Below are positions 1 to 4,577 of a stretch of DNA of 5,575 bases, piece after piece (the first letter of the stretch is position 1; every line of letters starts with the position of its first letter). Position numbers and translations under genes: made by a program. This stretch comes from Flavobacteriales bacterium (GTDB taxonomy: Bacteria > Bacteroidota > Bacteroidia > Flavobacteriales_D > Parvicellaceae): contig WFNC01000585.1 in NCBI GenBank assembly GCA_015488785.1, positions 1-5,575 of the forward strand, written 5' to 3'. Below the pieces are notes generated by a model. That model was not told where the DNA came from and ran no database searches. It was given only the letters and a program-made list of their open reading frames with translations.

Positions 1-4
1 CATT

Positions 5-385
5 ATGATAGAACAATTAGAAGTATTCGAAAGTAACGTCTTAGCAATTCAAGTGATAAACGGTTTTACGGAAGCAGACGAAAAAATATGTCAGAAGTTC
101 TTTCAAGAAAAATTAAATCAAGGTCATAATCAAGTGAATGTTTTAGTTAAAATAGATGAAATAAAAGTTTCTAAATCAAATGCTAAAGCGTTCTTTGAAG
201 ATGTCGTATGGCTGTTACGGAATTATAAAAAAATGGGACACCTAGCTATTGTAGCACATTCGAAGGTTTTGAAAATGTTAATTCCTATTGATAATTTATT
301 TTTTGAACGAGCAAGCAAAGGTAGGTTAGAGCGTTATTTTGACGTTTCTCAAATGGATGAAGCGCTAGAATTTGTAAAACAATAA
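5..385 (+). CDS. SpoIIAA-like / STAS-SEC14 fold protein (126 aa)
   Basis: A small soluble protein with no signal peptide or membrane segment. Its length (126 aa) and layout fit the SpoIIAA-like family (formerly DUF3478). An N-terminal beta-hairpin region (about 1-20) precedes a helix (about 22-38) and a hydrophobic strand, VNVLVKID (about 44-51). Next come an amphipathic helix with KAFFEDVVWLLRNYKKMG (about 61-78) and a strand, LAIVAHS (about 80-86). A C-terminal segment with RYFDVSQMDEALEFV is typical of the end of this family. The fold is that of anti-sigma-factor antagonists and lipid-binding CRAL-TRIO-like proteins, but I see no clear phosphorylatable serine motif, so no signalling role is claimed. 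The ATG lies only 4 nt from the window edge, so an earlier in-frame start cannot be excluded. The next gene starts 10 nt after the stop, which suggests co-transcription. Confidence 0.75.
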   Translation: MIEQLEVFESNVLAIQVINGFTEADEKICQKFFQEKLNQGHNQVNVLVKIDEIKVSKSNAKAFFEDVVWLLRNYKKMGHLAIVAHSKVLKMLIPIDNLFFERASKGRLERYFDVSQMDEALEFVKQ

Positions 386-395
386 AATCGTAAAA

Positions 396-977
396 ATGAA
401 ACAAATATTACTAAGTGTGTTTTTATTGATTGTTACAATTGTAAGCTATTCTCAAACATTACATTATACAATTACGTCTAATGATTCTTATATTGGAAAT
501 TTAGAAGTAACGAAATCTACAACTAACGATCTACTCCAAATTGAAGTTTTAAGCCAGGTTAAAGTAAACTTATTTATCGCTATTGATTTTACATACAAAT
601 TGAATTGTACCTACAAGAATAATGAATTACTTTTTAGCTCTGTTACAACTTATGTTAATGGAAAAGTACACTCTACCACTACAACTGAAAAAGATGGAGC
701 GTATTATTCGGTGACCAAAGATGAGCACCCATTAAAATATTTAGACAAAATATTTTATTCAGGAGCTCTATTGTATTTTACAGAACCAAAAGGAGTAACC
801 AAAATATTTTCTGAATTTGATGGAATTTCAAAACCAATAACAGAAATTAACAAAAACGAATATCAAATTAGAAATCCTAAAAATGATCATTTAAGTGAGT
901 ACCGTTATAAAAATGGTATTCTTCAATCATCTGTCAATCACCATCGTTTGATGACTTTTACCTTGACTAAAATTTAA
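396..977 (+). CDS. Exported protein of unknown function (193 aa, DUF6134-like)
   Basis: The N-terminus is a clear Sec signal peptide: MK, then a hydrophobic core (about residues 4-17) ending in SYSQ, with cleavage likely near residue 19-20. No lipobox cysteine is present, so the product is probably free in the periplasm or outside the cell rather than a lipoprotein. The mature part alternates short polar and hydrophobic strands (HYTITSNDSYIGNLEV, FTYKLNCTYKNNELL, YYSVTKDEHPLKYL, EYRYKNGILQSSVNHH). This pattern suggests an all-beta protein of the kind often left as DUF6134 in Bacteroidetes. That family link is from memory and is tentative; no catalytic motif is recognised. It starts 10 nt after the STAS-like gene and probably shares its transcript. 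The A-rich stretch before the ATG is the usual weak translation signal in this phylum. Confidence 0.8.
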   Translation: MKQILLSVFLLIVTIVSYSQTLHYTITSNDSYIGNLEVTKSTTNDLLQIEVLSQVKVNLFIAIDFTYKLNCTYKNNELLFSSVTTYVNGKVHSTTTTEKDGAYYSVTKDEHPLKYLDKIFYSGALLYFTEPKGVTKIFSEFDGISKPITEINKNEYQIRNPKNDHLSEYRYKNGILQSSVNHHRLMTFTLTKI

Positions 978-1029
978 TTTGAAAGAATAATAATTCAATC
1001 TATTTTTACATAATAGTGAGCTCTTTTAA

Positions 1030-1164
1030 TTTAGTGATTATAAAAAAAAATCAACAGTTATACAAGTTAGGTATTCAAATGCATTTAGCTTGTTGGGAGA
1101 AATGAGGGTTCGAAAAATCGAAAAGCTGTTTGGTTTAAATGTAGATAATAACAGCGCCAAATAG
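1030..1164 (+). pseudogene. Possible decayed IS3-type OrfA fragment
   Basis: A reading frame between two stops encodes about 44 residues. Parts recall the N-terminus of IS3-family OrfA proteins: a basic start (DYKKKSTVIQVRYSNAF, compare the usual 'xYSxAFKxxVVxE'), then LLGEMRVRK and KIEKLFGLN, compare the usual 'EARxxYGIxG' helix-turn-helix segment. About ten residues between these parts would be missing or scrambled relative to an intact OrfA. No OrfB, terminal inverted repeats or target duplication are visible nearby. The similarity is by eye over short blocks and could be chance; this may simply be non-coding DNA. Confidence 0.2.
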
Positions 1165-1207
1165 AAGGAAAAACATTGCTTTAATAAAATAAACATCAAA
1201 AACGACT

Positions 1208-1233
1208 TTGTTAATGTTCAATTATTATCTTTG
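1208..1233 (+). promoter_or_regulatory. Flavobacterial-type promoter of metF
   Basis: A perfect TAnnTTTG -7 element (TATCTTTG, 1226-1233) is preceded by a TTG (1208-1210) as -33 element. The 15-nt gap between them is slightly shorter than the usual 17-23 nt. Transcription would begin around 1238-1242, giving a leader of only about 20 nt before the ATG at 1261. That leader is too short to hold a SAM riboswitch. Confidence 0.6.
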
Positions 1234-1260
1234 TTACTTACAAAATACGCTTTCTTAAGA

Positions 1261-2211
1261 ATGAAAATATCAGAACATATAAAAAATGCAGACAAAACAA
1301 TGTTTTCATTTGAAATTATACCGCCATTAAAAGGCAAAGGAATCGAAGCATTATACGAAGGAATTGACCCCTTAATGGAGTTTGAACCTCCTTTTATAAA
1401 CGTAACTTACCATAGAGAAGAATATTCTTACAAGGAAATGGGAGACGGATTATTAAAAAAAATTTCGATTAGAAAAAGACCTGGAACTGTTGGAATTTGT
1501 GCTGCGATAATGCATAAATACAAAGTAGATGCAGTTCCTCATCTTATTTGTGGAGGGTTTAATGTAGAGGAAACCGAAAATGCATTGATTGATTTACAGT
1601 TCTTAGGGGTTGACAATATTCTTGCACTAAGAGGTGATCCCATTAAATCTGAAGCCTCTTTTACTCCTGAAAAAGGAGGGCATCGTTATGCTGTAGAATT
1701 AATTGAGCAAATTAATAACTTAAATAAAGGGCAATATTTAGAAAGTTTAAACCAGAATACACCAACAAATTTCTGTATTGGGACTGCAGGTTACCCAGAA
1801 AAACATTTTGAAGCAATGAATCCAACTTCAGATTTAAAACATTTGAAAGAGAAAGTAGATGCTGGAGCAGAATATATTGTTACCCAACTTTTTTATGATA
1901 ATCAAAAATATTTTGACTTTGTAAAAAAATGTAGATCAGTAGGAATTAATGTTCCAATTATTCCAGGAATCAAACCAATAACAAATTTACGTCATATTTC
2001 TTTTTTACCTAAGTTCTTTAATGTAGATTTACCTGAGGATTTGGCTAATGAATTGGAAAAATGCAAGACCAATGAGGCTGTAAAGCAAGTTGGACTTGAA
2101 TGGGGAGTTATGCAAGCAAAAGAGTTGGTGAAAAACAAGGTTCCGCTCTTACATTTTTACACGATGGGAAAAGGAGATGCTGTAAAAAAGATAGCAAGTG
2201 AAGTTTTTTAA
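1261..2211 (+). CDS. metF: Methylenetetrahydrofolate reductase MetF (316 aa)
   Basis: This is a cytoplasmic FAD enzyme that reduces 5,10-methylene-THF to 5-methyl-THF, the methyl donor for methionine synthase. The whole chain fits the MetF TIM barrel. It has FSFEIIPP with the catalytic glutamate (E18, equivalent to E. coli Glu28) and VTYHREE (48-54). RPGTVGICAAI and VDAVPHLICGGF follow, then LALRGDP with the FAD-contacting aspartate (D126), GYPEKHFEA (178-186), VTQLFYDN with the substrate-binding glutamine (Q210) and the late IIPGIKPI strand. At 316 aa it is a little longer than the roughly 300-aa E. coli protein, as is normal for Bacteroidetes homologues. An in-frame TTG at 1231 would add ten residues, but it lies inside the -7 promoter element and the added residues match no family N-terminus, so 1261 is preferred. 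No metH or other methionine gene is in the window. The gene ends 73 nt before the ParA start. Confidence 0.96.
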   Translation: MKISEHIKNADKTMFSFEIIPPLKGKGIEALYEGIDPLMEFEPPFINVTYHREEYSYKEMGDGLLKKISIRKRPGTVGICAAIMHKYKVDAVPHLICGGFNVEETENALIDLQFLGVDNILALRGDPIKSEASFTPEKGGHRYAVELIEQINNLNKGQYLESLNQNTPTNFCIGTAGYPEKHFEAMNPTSDLKHLKEKVDAGAEYIVTQLFYDNQKYFDFVKKCRSVGINVPIIPGIKPITNLRHISFLPKFFNVDLPEDLANELEKCKTNEAVKQVGLEWGVMQAKELVKNKVPLLHFYTMGKGDAVKKIASEVF

Positions 2212-2235
2212 AAAAAAGTAAATAATTTTGAATAT

Positions 2236-2243
2236 TATGTTTG
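2236..2243 (+). promoter_or_regulatory. Possible -7 element for the parA-like operon
   Basis: TATGTTTG matches the TAnnTTTG consensus and lies 41 nt before the preferred ParA start at 2285. No TTG is found 17-23 nt upstream, where the sequence is an A/T run (about 2204-2218), so the -33 part is missing or weak. The block may instead be transcribed partly by read-through from metF, as no convincing terminator separates them. If the element is real, ATG 2237 and TTG 2228 lie upstream of the transcript start and cannot be the start codon. Confidence 0.35.
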
Positions 2244-2284
2244 AAAATTGGTTTTCGAGTTCAATCACAAAAATAGATTTTAAT

Positions 2285-2911
2285 ATGACTAAAGTAATTT
2301 CTTTTATAAGTAGAAAAGGAGGAACTGGTAAAACAACAAATGCCATAAACTTAGCTACTTCTTTAAGTAGTATTGGGTATAAAGTAATGCTTGTGGAAAC
2401 TGATACAAACTATACTTTGATTTCTTCTCGAAAGTTAGAATTGTTTAAACGTAAAGAAAAAGAAGATGTTTACTTTCCTGTCTTGGCTTCTGAAGATCAT
2501 CGAGTTGCCGAGGAAATTGAACAATTAAAAGCATCTAATGCATTTGATATCTTAATTATCGATAGTGCAGGAAAAACAACAGATTCTGGAATTAGAGAAT
2601 TATGCTTGGCTTCTGATATGATTATTATTACAACGAGTCTAACACAAAATGACTTATTGGTTACTTTCCAAACAGTGAAGGATTTGTTGCCTGCTAAAGA
2701 AATCAAACCACAATTAAAACTTTGTATTTTACCCAATAGAATTCATTCGCATACAAGAATGAAAACAGTAAAAGAAACGTTAGAAGATTTAGAGGCTGAA
2801 ATAATAGATACTTACGTACCTCAAAGAAAAATCTATACTACTCCAAGCACCATTGATGCAGAGAAAAAATACTTAAATGTAGCGAACGAAATTGTAAAAA
2901 TACTTAAATAA
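2285..2911 (+). CDS. ParA/MinD-family P-loop ATPase (208 aa)
   Basis: A soluble deviant-Walker ATPase of the ParA/Soj/MinD class, which dimerises on ATP and forms dynamic patterns on DNA or membrane to place cargo. The deviant Walker A motif KGGTGKTT starts at residue 11, with the signature lysine K11 and P-loop lysine K16. The second motif reads VMLVETDTN (34-42), where most ParAs have D-x-D-P-Q; here the first Asp is Glu and the Pro-Gln is Thr-Asn. Walker B is FDILIIDSAG (87-96), where IIDTPP is more usual. There is no N-terminal helix-turn-helix, as in small type Ib or orphan ParAs, and no C-terminal amphipathic MinD tail is obvious. The ATG at 2285 gives the standard start right before the first strand (MTKVISFISRKGG). 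In-frame starts at 2237 and 2228 would add 16-19 residues and overlap a promoter-like element. The stop codon overlaps the next ATG by one base (TAATG). A plasmid partition role is unlikely, since no parS-like repeats or replication gene are present. Confidence 0.9.
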   Translation: MTKVISFISRKGGTGKTTNAINLATSLSSIGYKVMLVETDTNYTLISSRKLELFKRKEKEDVYFPVLASEDHRVAEEIEQLKASNAFDILIIDSAGKTTDSGIRELCLASDMIIITTSLTQNDLLVTFQTVKDLLPAKEIKPQLKLCILPNRIHSHTRMKTVKETLEDLEAEIIDTYVPQRKIYTTPSTIDAEKKYLNVANEIVKILK

Positions 2912-3291
2912 TGGCAAAAAAAAATAACACATTATCAGATTTATCGGATTTTCTAAATCAAAACCCAAACGAAATAGAAGTTGGAAAAGTAACGTCGAAG
3001 GAAGATTTTATATCAAGAGCTCCTAACAATTTAGTGAACGTTAAGAAAACAACTGTAAAAAAGCACAAAAAAAACAATAAATCTCTAGGAGATATCGCTA
3101 AATTCTTACACGAAAAAGCAGAAAAAGAGAATAAAAGTTACACCGAGCTTTGGCTGCAATTATTAGAAGAAGGAGTCAAAATAGATCCATTGTTAAAGCA
3201 CACAACAGCTTTTAAAATGATGAAAACAATTCGTAAAACTTCTGTTAGCGTTGTTTTAGAGGGGATTACTCAATTGATAAAAAGAAAGTAG
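2911..3291 (+). CDS. Small Lys-rich protein, putative ParA partner/adaptor (126 aa)
   Basis: No family is recognised. The protein has no signal peptide and is highly charged. A short motif occurs twice: TLSDLSDFLN at residues 7-16 and SLGDIAKFLH at 58-67, i.e. [ST]-L-[SG]-D-[LI]-[SA]-x-F-L. The copies are separated by a polar, probably disordered linker with a basic run (KKTTVKKHKKNNK, 45-57). The C-terminal part (about 68-126) is mainly helical and includes YTELWLQLLEEGVKIDPLL and a basic end, ITQLIKRK. Its start codon overlaps the ParA stop by one base and its stop directly abuts the next ATG, so translational coupling is likely. Small basic proteins encoded right after a ParA are commonly the ATPase-stimulating partner (ParB-, McdB- or PpfA-type adaptors). 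The adaptor role is inferred from position and composition only. No ParB nuclease-like domain or ribbon-helix-helix is evident. Confidence 0.85.
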   Translation: MAKKNNTLSDLSDFLNQNPNEIEVGKVTSKEDFISRAPNNLVNVKKTTVKKHKKNNKSLGDIAKFLHEKAEKENKSYTELWLQLLEEGVKIDPLLKHTTAFKMMKTIRKTSVSVVLEGITQLIKRK

Positions 3292-3939
3292 ATGAAGTTA
3301 ATTCCGCTTGTTTTATATACTTTCATCTGTCTTAACTTATTTTCTCAAAAAGGTTCTAAAAAAAAGATTTACAGTTCTTTTACACTAATAAACGACAACT
3401 TAGAATCAACAAGAAATAAGCTTTCTAAGCAAATTAACACACAGTATTTTGATTTGATAAAAGAAAAAGGGAAAGATAGTACCATTGTTTCTATTTCAGA
3501 TTCCTTAAGAATAAAATCGAATGATTTAGTAAACTATTTGAGTCGTATAAAAGTATTTCTGATTATTAAAACAGAGCAATTAGAAAAAAAAGTAGTTGTA
3601 GAAAACGATACAATAATCGGATTAGAACAGCTAGAACATTTTGATGACTATTTTACACCATCAGAACTTTTAATCGGTGAAAATAGATGGGATGCTAAAA
3701 AAGGAAAATATACCGCGAATGAAATCTCTAAAAGAATAAAAGAATACTCCCTTTTTATAACGGATACTTGCTTTAAACAATTTGAGAAAGAGATAGTTTA
3801 CCTTGGTAAATATTGGAATTCAGATGATTTCTATCACAAACCTTTAGCTGGAATTATAACTCAAATAGCGCTAATTCAATTAAATGTAAAATTAACAGAA
3901 CAAGCTACTATTAACTCTTTTTATCATAAAATAAAATGA
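3292..3939 (+). CDS. Exported/anchored helical protein resembling GldM first domain (215 aa)
   Basis: The N-terminus (residues 3-18, IPLVLYTFICLNLFSQ) is a signal peptide or single membrane anchor, followed by the basic patch KGSKKK. The rest is largely helical, with a long charged helix around 30-60. The C-terminal segment has W175-x4-FY-x2-PLAGIITQ, then IQLNVKLTE (195-203). This recalls the last helices of the N-terminal periplasmic domain (D1) of GldM, where a W...FY..PL.A.IT....IQ.D.+..E pattern precedes the beta domains. The size of the mature part (about 195 aa) matches D1 alone, whereas full GldM is about 510-520 aa with three further beta domains, which are absent here. The similarity is recognised by eye and is tentative. 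The gene begins immediately after the preceding stop and overlaps the next gene by 4 nt (ATGA). Its location in a ParA-type operon suggests it marks or forms an envelope structure served by that ATPase. Confidence 0.85.
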   Translation: MKLIPLVLYTFICLNLFSQKGSKKKIYSSFTLINDNLESTRNKLSKQINTQYFDLIKEKGKDSTIVSISDSLRIKSNDLVNYLSRIKVFLIIKTEQLEKKVVVENDTIIGLEQLEHFDDYFTPSELLIGENRWDAKKGKYTANEISKRIKEYSLFITDTCFKQFEKEIVYLGKYWNSDDFYHKPLAGIITQIALIQLNVKLTEQATINSFYHKIK

Positions 3940-4445
3940 AATATTTATTCTTCACTTTCTTAATTAGCCTTACAGTTTTTACACGAGCGCAATCAAAAAA
4001 CTTAAAAACATCATTAGATTTAAAGATAACTTCTGTAGAGAAAATGAGAAAAACTTTAAGTAACACAACGTTTTTAGTTTATAAAAATGATGCGTTAACA
4101 GATTCTATCCTACTTGAAAAAGGAAGGTTTAAACTAAAGCTAGATACAGGATTTGTTTATAAAGTAGTCATAAAGAAAAAAGACTATGTTACTAAATATG
4201 TTATTTTAAACACGCAAGAAGCTCCCAAAAAAGCTAAAAAATTCACAAAATTAAAAATAGACATTGGCTTATTTCACGAAAAAGACAATTTGAATGTAGC
4301 ATTTTTAAAAACAGAGCCAATTGGTTATGCACGCTATGATTTTATTACCGATAAAATGGCTTGGGACGAAGCTTATTTAGATTTAATGAAAAGTAAGATT
4401 ATTAGAGCAACTTTAGATTACGCCAAGAGTAAAGAAACTCCATAG
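3936..4445 (+). CDS. Exported protein with regulatory-type beta-sandwich domain (169 aa)
   Basis: A signal peptide covers about residues 1-18 (hydrophobic core 3-15, ending TRAQ), with no lipobox cysteine, so a periplasmic or secreted protein is expected. Residues about 44-94 look like a carboxypeptidase-regulatory/CnaB-type beta-sandwich: FLVYKNDALTDSILLEKGRF, then KLKLDTGFVYKVVIKKKDYVTKYVILNT. The 'G-x-F-x-x-x-L ... Y-x-V-x-x-x-K-x-Y-V-T-K' spacing is typical of Bacteroidetes envelope proteins carrying this fold. The following block (about 105-150) has KIDIGLFHE, then EPIGYARYDFITDKMAWDEAY. It matches a pattern I recall next to this fold in Bacteroidetes proteins, 'F.I.LFP...G.D...L..PVA.I.YD...F.YD..Y'. 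No enzyme motif is visible. The start overlaps the preceding stop (ATGA), making this the last gene of the four-gene block, and a hairpin plus T-run follows. Confidence 0.85.
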   Translation: MKYLFFTFLISLTVFTRAQSKNLKTSLDLKITSVEKMRKTLSNTTFLVYKNDALTDSILLEKGRFKLKLDTGFVYKVVIKKKDYVTKYVILNTQEAPKKAKKFTKLKIDIGLFHEKDNLNVAFLKTEPIGYARYDFITDKMAWDEAYLDLMKSKIIRATLDYAKSKETP

Positions 4446-4464
4446 ATTGTAGTAAAAGGAGTAC

Positions 4465-4490
4465 TAATGTTAATTTAATATTATTTTTTT
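4465..4490 (+). terminator. Candidate intrinsic terminator after the ParA operon
   Basis: Arms 4465-4472 (TAATGTTA) and 4476-4483 (TAATATTA) can pair over 8 bp with one G-U pair and a 3-nt loop. Seven consecutive T residues (4484-4490) follow at once. The geometry is that of a rho-independent terminator and its place, 19 nt after the last stop of the block, is right. The stem has no G-C pairs and would be weak. Confidence 0.4.
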
Positions 4491-4497
4491 CTATAAA

Positions 4498-4516
4498 TGC
4501 ATTAAATCATAATGCA
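4498..4516. repeat. 7-bp inverted repeat upstream of promoter
   Basis: TGCATTA (4498-4504) and TAATGCA (4510-4516) are perfect inverted arms around a 5-nt spacer. The repeat ends 7 nt before the -33 element of the next gene. It could be a binding site for a dimeric regulator or a minor hairpin; the AT-rich background makes chance occurrence possible. Confidence 0.4.
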
Positions 4517-4523
4517 ATTAAGG

Positions 4524-4552
4524 TTGTAAATGAAATACATCATCTATCTTTG
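4524..4552 (+). promoter_or_regulatory. Flavobacterial-type promoter of the secreted lamin-tail protein gene
   Basis: TTG (4524-4526), an 18-nt gap and TATCTTTG (4545-4552) match the TTG-N17-23-TAnnTTTG consensus for the primary sigma factor of flavobacteria. The ATG at 4578 lies 25 nt downstream, giving a short A-rich leader. The -7 box is identical to that of metF (TATCTTTG). Confidence 0.75.
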
Positions 4553-4577
4553 TATAAACTTTTAAAATCAAAGAAAA

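Larger units (their letters stand above)
978..1260 (+). other. Intergenic region with possible gene remnant and metF promoter
   Basis: This 283-nt gap has no intact gene. It contains a weak inverted repeat just after the preceding stop (TTGAA at 979-983, TTCAA at 994-998, followed by a T-rich stretch). It also holds an A-run near 1042-1050, a 45-codon open stretch that may be a decayed transposase start (1030-1164), and the metF promoter at its right end. The inverted repeat is too short (5 bp, 10-nt loop) to be called a terminator with confidence. Confidence 0.6.

Noticed and set aside
979..1006. Possible terminator after the exported-protein gene (TTGAA ... TTCAA, then T-rich)
   Set aside because: A 5-bp stem with a 10-nt loop and an interrupted T stretch is too weak to call in such AT-rich DNA.
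1234..1260. SAM riboswitch ahead of metF
   Set aside because: The predicted leader is only about 20 nt and contains none of the riboswitch core; the upstream gap shows no such fold either.
2228..2284. Extended ParA start at TTG 2228 or ATG 2237
   Set aside because: The added 16-19 residues match no ParA N-terminus and overlap a TAnnTTTG element; ATG 2285 sits directly before the first beta strand as usual.
2212..2284. parS-like centromere repeats near the ParA gene
   Set aside because: No repeated or palindromic 14-16 bp motif is visible here or within the operon; the only clear inverted repeat (4498-4516) belongs to the next promoter region.
2149..2346. Minus-strand open frame of 65 codons across the metF-parA junction
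   Set aside because: It overlaps the well-supported ends of MetF and ParA, including the P-loop region, has low-complexity hydrophobic content from A/T runs, and resembles no family.
2497..2736. Minus-strand open frame of 79 codons inside parA
   Set aside because: It is antisense to the conserved Walker B region of the ATPase, with no homology or promoter; it is a shadow of the real gene.
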